Positions 7,518 to 15,353 of a stretch of 64,000 nt of DNA are shown here, in pieces. The position numbers and the translations under genes were made by a program. The DNA is from Bacteroidota bacterium (lineage in GTDB: Bacteria > Bacteroidota > Bacteroidia > B-17B0 > Aurantibacillaceae), in contig JADBXZ010000052.1 of NCBI GenBank assembly GCA_020403265.1, forward strand, positions 1 to 64,000. Direction: 5' to 3'. Every line of letters starts with the position of its first letter. The stretch's first letter is position 1. Under the pieces are notes generated by a model. That model did no database searches. It was not told where the DNA came from and saw only the letters and a list, made by a program, of their open reading frames with translations.

Positions 7518-8687
7518 TTATTTTGTTAGTTTCTTTATGAGATTAAGAACTTCCTCCGGTTTTTCCAAAGGGCTTATATGGCCCCCCTCAACAACAATTG
7601 TTTCTATTTTTGGTGGTGTCGGCTGACGTTGTTTAAGATGATTTCCCATGGGTGTAATACCATAATAAGTATACATTCCAGAATGCCCAGCATGAGCCAT
7701 AAGAATGATTTTCTTGTTATTTTCAAACTGTTGTATCCAATCTACATTATCAGCCATATAATTATCTCTGAAATTATTGGTCTGCAACTCGTCTGAGGCT
7801 AACAAATAACTATTAAATGTCTGCTGAATAATTTCTAAATGACGTAAAGTTAACTCATAGGCTGTAGTTCCGCTTAGTGAAATTAATTGCGATTTATTGG
7901 TTTGAAAATATAACTTTAGTGTGTTCCAACGTAGTTGATAATTAGCTACCTTTAAAGGAATTATTTGAATCAACGAATCTTGGTCAATACTAGCAAGTTC
8001 CTGAAAATCATTTAAAAAATGTTCAGCAATAGAATCATAATTTGACAAATATGTGGGATCGAATGCAGAAATGAAAGTTTGAACTCTTTTAGCTGCGACC
8101 TCTGCTGATTGTGCATCAAAACCATAAAATGTAACTTTATTACTAACTGATTGGATATCATTATAGGCTCGCAGCCATTCAACAATCTGCACAAACTCCT
8201 GATTATTATAAACCCATCCATAAAGCTTTTGTAGTGCATCCTTAGCATTACCAGGGCCTCCTAGAATATAGTCATTGATATATTGAGCGTTAGAAAAATT
8301 AGTCTCCAATGCAATAACACGGAAATTTAATTGCGTGACCATGTGTTGTATCATTCTAAGCCTAAGTGTATAAAATTCACTTGTACCATGCGTAGATTCA
8401 CCAAGTGCAACAATAGATTTGTTCGATAGAAATTGTGATATTGAATTCAAATCATCAACATTAGTGCTAGGTGTAACTGAAGTAATTGGATAGATTATGC
8501 TACCAAAACTATTTTTGCTTAGTATTTGAAACACATCTTCATTTCCAGAAGTAACAGGTTCAGGGGTTTTATCCTTTTTCCTACAACTCCAAAGTATTGC
8601 CAAAGAAAAAATAATAAATGTACTCTTGATTAAAATGGAAAAGGAGGTACACTTACTAATGTATCCAAAGATTAATTTTATTTTCAT
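7518..8687 (-). CDS. Erythromycin-esterase-like protein with exchanged C-terminus
   Basis: The 389-residue protein begins with a lipoprotein-like signal (IIFSLAILWSC). Residues about 45-350 are an erythromycin-esterase (EreA-like) domain: VALGESTHGTSEFYTLRLRM, NFRVIALETNFS, YGFDAQSAE and ILMAHAGHSGMY carry the family's active-site regions. After MGNHLKQRQ the sequence switches to PTPPKIETIVVEGGHISPLE, the C-terminus of the alpha/beta hydrolase seen at 17628-18464. The normal esterase C-terminus is absent. The product is a chimera and may be inactive; the frame is intact. Confidence 0.8.
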   Translation of the reverse strand: MKIKLIFGYISKCTSFSILIKSTFIIFSLAILWSCRKKDKTPEPVTSGNEDVFQILSKNSFGSIIYPITSVTPSTNVDDLNSISQFLSNKSIVALGESTHGTSEFYTLRLRMIQHMVTQLNFRVIALETNFSNAQYINDYILGGPGNAKDALQKLYGWVYNNQEFVQIVEWLRAYNDIQSVSNKVTFYGFDAQSAEVAAKRVQTFISAFDPTYLSNYDSIAEHFLNDFQELASIDQDSLIQIIPLKVANYQLRWNTLKLYFQTNKSQLISLSGTTAYELTLRHLEIIQQTFNSYLLASDELQTNNFRDNYMADNVDWIQQFENNKKIILMAHAGHSGMYTYYGITPMGNHLKQRQPTPPKIETIVVEGGHISPLEKPEEVLNLIKKLTK

Positions 8688-8766
8688 AATTTTATTTATT
8701 AATTTGAAGGCAAATTGACGTAAAATTAATGAGCATCTGATAAGAAATTACATTTTTTCAGTTGGT

Positions 8767-8791
8767 TTTTGACGAATGCAGTTCGTCAAAA
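8767..8791. promoter_or_regulatory. Perfect 10-bp inverted repeat between divergent genes
   Basis: TTTTGACGAA, five bases, TTCGTCAAAA. It lies in the 130-bp space between the esterase-like gene (minus strand) and the LytS-type kinase gene (plus strand), 26 bp before the frame start and 53 bp before the ATG at 8844. An operator for the kinase/LytTR pair is possible; it has no T-run, so a terminator is less likely. Confidence 0.45.
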
Positions 8792-8816
8792 TAAATAAAC
8801 ATTTTTACTTTCTAAC

Positions 8817-9818
8817 ATGTTTGACCAAGCAAACTATTATATAATGAAACAATTATTCAATTCAAAAAGCAGGAAATATTTTTTTATTGCAACTATTATA
8901 CTTTGCATTTTTGGCTTGGTTTTAACATCTAATCAATCTGATCAGTTTTATATTTCTTTAATTTTAAGATTAAGTCTAGCACCAATTTATTTTTTTTATT
9001 CAGTATTTCTTTTTTGGCTTGTTGATAATTTTTTTTTGAAAAGGAGATATGGTTTGTTCACACTTTTGTACATTTTTTTTTCAATTTTTGCGGCTTATCT
9101 ATGCAATTTAGCCGAATTGAAAGAGTACAATGTTATTGGTATTCAAGGTAATTTTATTGGAATTTTATTTGTGGGTGGTTTTGCAATTATTTTACGGAAT
9201 GCAAAGAGGAAAGTTGGCCGAAAAGTAGAATTACAAGATTATAAAGATGCTCTTAATCAGGCCGAAATTAAACTCTTAAAAGATCAGTTGAGTCCGCATT
9301 TTTTATTTAACACGCTTAATAGTATATATTACCATTGTTTGGCTGATCCGCAAAAAGCATCGGAAATGATTCTTAAATTATCGGACCTTTATCGTTATCA
9401 ATCAGATTCCCTAAAGTTAAAGTCTGTGAAGTTGGATGACGAAATCGCATTTATTACCAATTACGTAGAATTTGAAAAGAACCGAATCCATCAAGGGATT
9501 AAATTTGAATTTACAAATAACCTTCAAAAAAGTAATTACTGTATTTCACCTAACATTATAATTACATTAGTTGAAAATTGTTTCAAACATTTTTCACGAG
9601 ACTCAAAAGATCCATTTATTATCATAAACATTACTCTATCGAAAAATGTTTTCACTTTAAAAACGTATAACTCATACAACCCTGAATTTTTAAATACTTC
9701 AGGAACAAGCATGACCAATTTAATTCAAAGACTTGATTTTATATATGAAAACAAATACAATTTTGAAATAGATAAAGATAATTTTATCTATAAAACACTT
9801 TTGAAAATCAAGTTATAA
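8817..9818 (+). CDS. LytS/YehU-type sensor histidine kinase
   Basis: There are four predicted membrane segments in the first 130 residues. A His_kinase domain follows, with the signature QLSPHFLFNTLNSIYYH at about 160 (phospho-acceptor His) and an N-box LVENCFKHF near 260. The final G-box is weak (SGTSMTNLIQRL instead of GxGLxN). The ATG at 8844 (MKQLFNSKS) is an equally good start. Its likely partner is the LytTR regulator 290 bp downstream, which is frameshifted, so signalling through this pair may be broken. Confidence 0.85.
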   Translation: MFDQANYYIMKQLFNSKSRKYFFIATIILCIFGLVLTSNQSDQFYISLILRLSLAPIYFFYSVFLFWLVDNFFLKRRYGLFTLLYIFFSIFAAYLCNLAELKEYNVIGIQGNFIGILFVGGFAIILRNAKRKVGRKVELQDYKDALNQAEIKLLKDQLSPHFLFNTLNSIYYHCLADPQKASEMILKLSDLYRYQSDSLKLKSVKLDDEIAFITNYVEFEKNRIHQGIKFEFTNNLQKSNYCISPNIIITLVENCFKHFSRDSKDPFIIINITLSKNVFTLKTYNSYNPEFLNTSGTSMTNLIQRLDFIYENKYNFEIDKDNFIYKTLLKIKL

Positions 9819-10109
9819 GTTTCAAGTTAATCTCAGATTCATTTTGATTTTTGCAAAAATGTAAACATTAAACGTATTCTTTAAGTTGTAAACTATTCGT
9901 AATAGGATATTCCTCATATTACATACCTGTCTAACTAAGGGATAAATTATTTTAAATTAATTGAGTCAATTAGCTTAATGATCAAAAAAAAATTAAATAT
10001 ATTTGTAAAAAAGTTCTCGCTAGATCAATTTAATTCATTGCATACATGTATTTTAGGATAATTAATATGCTTTTAAGCCTGTTTTTACTTGTTTATTAAT
10101 TAACCTAAA

Positions 10110-10807
10110 ATGATTCTAAGTACTATAATAATTGATGATGAACCTGATGCTCATAAGCTACTTGAATTATATTGTAAAAAAACTGGACTGGATATATAAA
10201 AGTAATTCAAAATTGTTTTAGTGCTAAAGATGGTCTCGATATTCTTACTCAACATAATCCCGATTTTATTTTTTTAGACATTAACATGCCCGAAATTTCG
10301 GGTATTGAAATGTTAAATATTTCCAATGAAAATCCAAAAGTAATTTTCACAACTGCTCATAACAATTTCGCATTAGAAGGTTATGAATACAACACTGTTG
10401 ATTATCTTTTAAAACCTATTCGATTCGATAGATTTTTAAAGGCAGTTGAAAAGATAAAAAATCAAAAATACCCAAGCAAAGTTAATTTACCTCAAGCTGT
10501 AAATCTTAATTTACCAAAAAAAACTATTGTTTACCCAAATGAAATAATTTATATCGAAGCTTTAGGGAATTATGTTAAGGTTTATTCTGTCAAAGAGAAT
10601 AAACCTATTGTACTGCATATAACTATGATTTCCATGGAAAATTTGTTAGTCCCTTATGGATTTATAAGATGTCATAAAAAGTTTTTGATAAACCGGTTAT
10701 TTGTTGACTCAATTAAAGAAAATCTATGCAGGTTGTATAATGAAATTAATATTCCAGTAGGAATTAGCTATCAACAAAAAGTAAAATCAATATTTAAGGA
10801 ATTGTAA
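10110..10807 (+). pseudogene. LytTR response regulator with a 2-bp frameshift
   Basis: From the ATG at 10110 the receiver reads MILSTIIIDDEPDAHKLLEL up to TGLDI, then a stop at 10197. Two frames over, it continues VIQNCFSAKDGLDIL, FIFLDINMPEISG (phospho-acceptor Asp), FTTAH, DYLLKPI and a LytTR DNA-binding domain (EIIYIEALGNYVKVY, IRCHKKFLINRLFVD). Removing one TA from the GATATATAAAAG run at 10191-10202 would restore a full regulator of about 232 residues. It is either a recent mutation at a dinucleotide repeat or an assembly error. The remaining 173-codon frame could start at 10286 but would lack the start of the receiver. Confidence 0.85.
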
Positions 10808-11078
10808 AAAATAATTTTTACTCACAGAATCGCGATAGGATCGCACACGCAGACCCACAAAGTTCTATTTGGGGCGAATGAAGGGAGTTTTCAAAACGCA
10901 TTAGATCATCATCAGCCAAAATGAAAATCCATAGAGAAATTTCGAGACGATCGAAGCCCTGTTCAATGCTTCGGCCTGGCTCAGCATAAACTCGAGCTTA
11001 AACCGCAATTCAGCAAAGAGGCAGGCGGAACATGCGTTTAAGCCTTATCTGTTATAAGCCGTGGTTTCTTGTTCTATA
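10808..11078. other. GC-richer stretch without an intact gene
   Basis: The bases from about 10835 to 11065 are clearly richer in G and C than the flanks and contain short open stretches (for example NFETIEALFNASAWLSINSS in one plus frame) broken by stops. It looks like a decayed imported sequence, possibly a transposase remnant, but I cannot identify it. Confidence 0.35.
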
Positions 11079-11253
11079 TTTAACCCAAATTATGCATTAG
11101 AAAATCTATTACGTGCTGAAATCTCTTCAAAACACAACGCTTCGCCACTTTTTCGCCTTCATCATAGCGGTTACTATGCTTCAGTTGAAAAAGTGTCTGT
11201 TTTATTAAGCTTTCAACCCTAATTACGATTCCTAATGCATAATCTGGGTTTAA
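11079..11253. mobile_element. MITE-like element with nested palindromes
   Basis: About 175 bp bounded by inverted repeats: TTTAACCCAAATTATGCATT (11079-11098, plus AG) and its near-complement ending AATCTGGGTTTAAA (11253), about 20 of 22 positions matching. Inside is a second symmetry, CACTTTTTC...GAAAAAGTG, and within that CATAG...CTATG. It has no coding capacity. The form fits a miniature inverted-repeat element or a deleted IS. Confidence 0.5.
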
Positions 11254-11261
11254 AATTTAGT

Positions 11262-11879
11262 TCAAAATAACGTTGTTGTCAATCCAATTGATATTCCAAA
11301 TGTACTAAATGATTTGTTCCAAAAAATAGAATTTGATGTTTGTAAAATATATACTGACTCTATTGTTATTGCTGCGTTTTTGGCTACATAATATTCAAGG
11401 CCTAAAGTTGTTTTAAAAACTGGGGTGTTTGCTTGATTTTCTTTGATTTTAAAATTATTACAAATTCCAGTTATTGATGGAAAATTGTAGGTACTAATAC
11501 CTGCTTGACATAAGGCAAATGCTTTGATGTTTTTTTTACCAATGCGACAACCAAAACCAATGGCGTAGTCAGCAAATTTCAATTGACCTTCAACCACATT
11601 AGTTGTTGCGGTTTCTGTTACTTCAAATCTGTTATTTCTATTATCAAAATTAAATCGAAAAAAAAGACCATTTTCTTTTTTCATTCTATACTCTAAACCA
11701 GTTTTAACTTGCCCACCATTTAAAATGCTTTTTTGCTCAGACAAAGTATAACCAAGATCAAAAGGAAAATAGAGTTTTGAAAGAAATGATGCTTTCGAAG
11801 TGTCTGCTTGAGCCAATGCGTTTTTTGAAAAAAAAGAAAAAACAAATATTACGGCTAATAAAAAAAATCTTGTCTTCAT
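11262..11879 (-). CDS. Outer-membrane beta-barrel protein, unknown function
   Basis: Starting at the ATG at 11879 gives MKTRFFLLAVIFVFSFFSKN with a signal cut near ALAQ. The mature part of about 180 residues alternates polar and hydrophobic residues, with repeated strand-turn patterns (GLEYRMKKENGLFFRFNF, KTTLGLEYYVAKNAAITIES) and ends in GISIGLTTTLF, the aromatic C-terminus of an outer-membrane barrel. The start codon overlaps the stop of the DUF2147 gene (ATGA), so the two are translationally coupled. Confidence 0.65.
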   Translation of the reverse strand: MKTRFFLLAVIFVFSFFSKNALAQADTSKASFLSKLYFPFDLGYTLSEQKSILNGGQVKTGLEYRMKKENGLFFRFNFDNRNNRFEVTETATTNVVEGQLKFADYAIGFGCRIGKKNIKAFALCQAGISTYNFPSITGICNNFKIKENQANTPVFKTTLGLEYYVAKNAAITIESVYILQTSNSIFWNKSFSTFGISIGLTTTLF

Positions 11880-12292
11880 GGTATTTTTGTCCAAGTTTCA
11901 GTTTCATATAAAAAGCCAAAGTAGCCGCGTACTTTTAATGTCTTTGGGTTTTCAAGCCACATTTTGCATTTGTAAGTTTCGCCTTCGTAAGGATCATAAA
12001 TTTTACCGTTTATCCATTCACCGGACTCAAAAATAAAATGAGTAAGAATTGTAAGATTTATCAGCAATCGCTTACGAAGAGATAAATTTGGGTTTTTTTC
12101 ATCCAATCTAGGATTGCCATTTTTTGTATTTGGGTTTTTAAGCCAAATGGTTTTGCCAAAGTATTTACCATTATTCTCATAAATTTCTACTTTAACTTCT
12201 TTATCTTGAGTAAGCCAAACGCCGGTAATTTCGGATTGAGCATAGGTAAAATGACTCGCAATAAAGAAAATTGTAATTGCTATTAATTTCAT
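11876..12292 (-). CDS. DUF2147 secreted protein
   Basis: The 138-residue protein has a signal peptide (MKLIAITIFFIASHFTYAQ) and a DUF2147 domain: ITGVWLTQDKEVKVEIYENN at the start, FGKTIWLKNP, and the C-terminal GKIYDPYEGETYKCKMWLE and LKVRGYFGF. The molecular role of the family is not established. It is encoded 4 bp after the sterol-desaturase fusion gene and overlaps the following barrel gene, forming a three-gene operon. A paralog is at 21748-22176. Confidence 0.85.
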   Translation of the reverse strand: MKLIAITIFFIASHFTYAQSEITGVWLTQDKEVKVEIYENNGKYFGKTIWLKNPNTKNGNPRLDEKNPNLSLRKRLLINLTILTHFIFESGEWINGKIYDPYEGETYKCKMWLENPKTLKVRGYFGFLYETETWTKIP

Positions 12293-12296
12293 TATT

Positions 12297-14105
12297 TTAA
12301 TTATTAATGTTAATTGTGCTGCTCTGTGGCAGCGATTGACAAGTTAAGATGTAACCATCTTGTAGATCTTTTTCTGTTAGTACCTGATTACTCTTCATAA
12401 TAACTTTGCCCTCATTACATTTCATTTTGCACATTCCACAAAGTCCGCTTTGGCAAGAAAATGGTAGTGGTACATTTTGCTCTAATCCGCTTTGCAAAAT
12501 GGTTTTACTCTCTTGGGTTTCAAATTGATAAGTTTTGCCAAATATTCTTGCAGACACCTGTGCTTTTTGCCAAGAAGTTTCCTGAATTTGGGTTGTAACA
12601 AAGAATAATTCATGGTGAATATTTTCCTTTGCCATACCCAAGTAAACTAAGTCTTCTAAGAGTTTGTTGGTCATCATTTCTGGTCCACAGAGGTAAAAAT
12701 CCAATTTGTTTTTATCATATTGGTTCACTATTTCTTCTAATGAAATTCTTGTGATATAACCTTTGGTAGCATTTTTAAGATTTTCCTCTTCACTCAAAAA
12801 GTATTTGACTTTCAATTGATTAGGAAATTCTATTACCCATTGTTCAAATTTTTCCTTAAAAATGATGCTATCAGAATTTCTATTAGCATAGAACAAAGTG
12901 ATTTTACATTTAGGTTCAAACTTCAAAATAGTCCCTATCATACTGTAAATAGGTGTGATGCCGCTTCCGCCAGCTATCATTACATAGTGTTTTTGATTGG
13001 CCGGTTCAGGATTAAGGTAAAATTGCCCAGAAGGGGCAGTAACTTCTAAACTATCCCCCACTTCTAGATGCTCAGCTAAGTAGTTTGTGACCTTACCTCC
13101 CTTAATTTTTTTAATGGTTAAAGTCAGTGAGTTATCTGTATTTGGGATGGATGAAATGGAAAATGTGCGATAAAGCGTTTCTCCATTTATAGTCACTTTG
13201 ATCGTTAGATGTTGTCCTGCCGAGAAATCCCTAAAAAATGTAGGCACATTGCCAAATTGAATCGTAAAAGCATCATTTGCTTCTTGCCTAATATCAGAAA
13301 CCGTAAGGGAATACAAACCTTCGGCTGATTTTATGATATTTTTGCGTTCAAAGATTTGTTCGTGGCGGGTTTCGTAGTCTTTAAATTCTGTACCCATCCA
13401 TTTGTCCCACCACGTAAAATACAGGGCATAATTGCCGTTGAACAATTGGTGGTGCATATTGTGGTGCGTAGAGGCTGTTTTGAATTGCAAGAGTGGAAAT
13501 TTTACCCAACCCTTAGGGTATATTTCATAGCCTAAATGTGCTAATACATTATTTAACATGGAGAAGATTTGCCAAGCAATTATTAACCAAAAATTCAGCG
13601 GAAGTAAAAATGGTAATACAACGTGCATCAACTGTTCTATTACAGCTTCTGAAGGATGAAAAGCAAAGGCCGTTAGTGGAGATGGATCGGTACTTTCGTG
13701 ATGTACCTTATGGAAAAACTTATATAAACTTGGCGTATGCATAGCCCTGTGGCTCCAGTAGAAAAACATATCATCTATAAAGAGCACAATAAAAAAACTT
13801 ACACCTAACCACAAATAGCCGTAGTCGCTGATATTAAAATAGATTCGAGTATAACCTTTGCTTTCTAAATAAAGAAAGCAAACGTCCATAATAGCAAAAA
13901 TTAGAAATGTAATTGCCGAAAATCCAAGGTCATGTTTGAAATGATGTAAAGTAGCTCTTTCAGTTTCCTGTATTCTTATTTTTTTAAAGTACTTTCTGCC
14001 TATTATCCAAAAGATGAAGTAGAAGGGAAATGCAAATCCTGCATACCAGAGTAGGTTTTCGCCATACATGGCGATGATGTTTTCAAAAAACGTTGTAATA
14101 TTCAT
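12297..14105 (-). CDS. Fatty acid hydroxylase/sterol desaturase fused to ferredoxin reductase
   Basis: The 602-residue fusion has an N-terminal membrane di-iron domain (1-250) with the three histidine clusters HRAMH (119-123), HKVHH (132-136) and HHNMHH (214-219). Next come an FAD-binding ferredoxin-reductase domain (about 260-370, YRTFSISS), an NAD-binding domain (about 375-500, IAGGSGITPIYSMI, LCGPEMM) and a plant-type 2Fe-2S ferredoxin (about 515-602, FSCQSGLCGMCKMKC, LTCQS). It should be a self-contained hydroxylase or desaturase carrying its own electron-transfer chain; the lipid substrate is unknown. Two FNR-type boxes lie 66-102 bp upstream. Confidence 0.88.
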   Translation of the reverse strand: MNITTFFENIIAMYGENLLWYAGFAFPFYFIFWIIGRKYFKKIRIQETERATLHHFKHDLGFSAITFLIFAIMDVCFLYLESKGYTRIYFNISDYGYLWLGVSFFIVLFIDDMFFYWSHRAMHTPSLYKFFHKVHHESTDPSPLTAFAFHPSEAVIEQLMHVVLPFLLPLNFWLIIAWQIFSMLNNVLAHLGYEIYPKGWVKFPLLQFKTASTHHNMHHQLFNGNYALYFTWWDKWMGTEFKDYETRHEQIFERKNIIKSAEGLYSLTVSDIRQEANDAFTIQFGNVPTFFRDFSAGQHLTIKVTINGETLYRTFSISSIPNTDNSLTLTIKKIKGGKVTNYLAEHLEVGDSLEVTAPSGQFYLNPEPANQKHYVMIAGGSGITPIYSMIGTILKFEPKCKITLFYANRNSDSIIFKEKFEQWVIEFPNQLKVKYFLSEEENLKNATKGYITRISLEEIVNQYDKNKLDFYLCGPEMMTNKLLEDLVYLGMAKENIHHELFFVTTQIQETSWQKAQVSARIFGKTYQFETQESKTILQSGLEQNVPLPFSCQSGLCGMCKMKCNEGKVIMKSNQVLTEKDLQDGYILTCQSLPQSSTININN

Positions 14106-14171
14106 TTGGTTTCAATTTTAAAGTGTTTAATAATTAGACTGCAAAATTACGAGGACTTGTTATGAGTACTT

Positions 14172-14207
14172 TTGATGTAAGGCAAATAGTAATTTGATAT
14201 AGATCAA
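14172..14207. promoter_or_regulatory. FNR-type box pair upstream of the desaturase fusion
   Basis: TTGATATAGATCAA (14194-14207) matches TTGATN4ATCAA perfectly. A second, degenerate box TTGATGTAAGGCAA (14172-14185) starts exactly 22 bp away. The pair is 67 bp from the fusion-gene start, the same spacing and layout as at 16841-16876. Confidence 0.7.
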
Positions 14208-14212
14208 AAAAA

Positions 14213-14262
14213 TGATCCGAGCTTGCCGGACCTAATCCAATTTACTGTTTGGTAGTAATGCT
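14213..14262 (-). pseudogene. Remnant of a Crp/Fnr gene 3' end
   Basis: On the minus strand this stretch reads CATTACT, then GGATTAGG and GGCAAGCTC. It aligns base for base with the last 45 bp or so of the Crp/Fnr gene at 16883-17458 (CATTACT, GGATTAGG, GGCAAGCTC). No longer frame is present. It sits at the same distance from the FNR-type boxes as the intact gene does, so a regulator gene once stood here. Confidence 0.65.
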
Positions 14263-14306
14263 TAATAGGAGGTTTGTGTATTGGCAAATAAAGAGACCTT
14301 TCACCA

Positions 14307-14990
14307 TTAAAAGAGAGGGTGAGCTAAGAAGCGACCAATACTATCAAAAATCAATAAAATACCAAATACCACGCATGTCATTACTAAGATTTTCTTAGAC
14401 CATTTTTCTATAAATGCTCCTACCTTACTAAAAAGTAATACACTATTTTTCATTAATAAAAGGCTCAATAAAATGATTAGAGGAAACACATAAATGATAT
14501 TATAAGCCAACAATAGAAAGATAATTTGTAAAAAGGCAATTTTTGCTTTTACAACTAATGCAATAGCTGCGAAATATGGTATTGCTGTAGTAAGATCTCC
14601 TAAAGTTGTCAAGCATCCTAAAAAGATTGATTCGAAAAAGTTTAAAGATCCTGCTTTTTTAATAAATATTTTGTCCCAACCGTCCTTCTTTTTGCTTATT
14701 CTATATCCGAAGTAGATTGTTAACAAGCCAATTATCAATTCAATAACATATCCTATTAAGGTTATTTCGTAAGATTGTGCTAAATCTATTAATGGTTTTT
14801 GAATTTGCCTTATCCCCATTATTATTAGCAACCCACCAATAAAATACATCGAAAAAACCCCAATAGCATGGCCTAATGCCCTTTGCAAAGGTTTTTTTGT
14901 CGTTAACAGAAAAATCTGTGTTACAATAGTAAGTGGATTAAGGCTATCCAGCATTGCAATTGGGATGAGTAAAAGTAAAATATCAATCAT
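14307..14990 (-). CDS. GAP/LysE-type six-helix membrane transporter
   Basis: The 227-residue protein has six predicted membrane helices. The opening (LIPIAMLDSLNPLTI) and the repeated internal pattern (SIFLGCLTTLGDLTTAIPYF) resemble GAP (Sap, sulfolipid-addressing-like) proteins of the LysE transporter superfamily. The substrate is unknown. It stands alone apart from the uncertain small frame at 14987-15259 that overlaps its start by 4 bp. Confidence 0.65.
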   Translation of the reverse strand: MIDILLLLIPIAMLDSLNPLTIVTQIFLLTTKKPLQRALGHAIGVFSMYFIGGLLIIMGIRQIQKPLIDLAQSYEITLIGYVIELIIGLLTIYFGYRISKKKDGWDKIFIKKAGSLNFFESIFLGCLTTLGDLTTAIPYFAAIALVVKAKIAFLQIIFLLLAYNIIYVFPLIILLSLLLMKNSVLLFSKVGAFIEKWSKKILVMTCVVFGILLIFDSIGRFLAHPLF

Positions 14991-15259
14991 TCAAATTCAT
15001 TAGAAACGATTATATATAAAATATTGGTTTCTTGGGCGTGGGTAACTTTCTCCTTTAAATTGTACTGTTTCGCTACTAGGTACTCGAAGAGGCGAGCAGG
15101 TAATAAGTGCGTCAATGGTATCGTTCTCCCTCCATCAGAGTGCCCACTATGCAGAGGAGAGAAAGTTTGATCTTGGATATAATCTGTTCGATCTTGTTGC
15201 CTATTAGCAGGGGAGGTGAACCATTTTTTCATCACCACTTCCCGTCTGGCATAAAACAT
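14987..15259 (-). CDS. Uncertain 90-residue frame in GC-richer DNA
   Basis: The frame encodes a 90-residue polypeptide rich in charged and polar residues (VVMKKWFTSPANRQQDRTDY, HSGHSDGGRTIPLTHLLP), ending with an ATGA overlap into the downstream transporter. I do not recognise it. The underlying DNA (15070-15250) is richer in G and C than its neighbours, which suggests imported or decayed material. It may be the tail of a lost gene or no gene at all; the overlap is the main argument for translation. Confidence 0.3.
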   Translation of the reverse strand: MFYARREVVMKKWFTSPANRQQDRTDYIQDQTFSPLHSGHSDGGRTIPLTHLLPARLFEYLVAKQYNLKEKVTHAQETNILYIIVSNEFE

Positions 15260-15353
15260 AAATTAATAATCTGCACACTTGTTTGTTTTTTATGAAATAT
15301 TAGAAGAACTAAAATTCGATTTTGAACCAGACTAGTTAATGATTTCTTTTATT

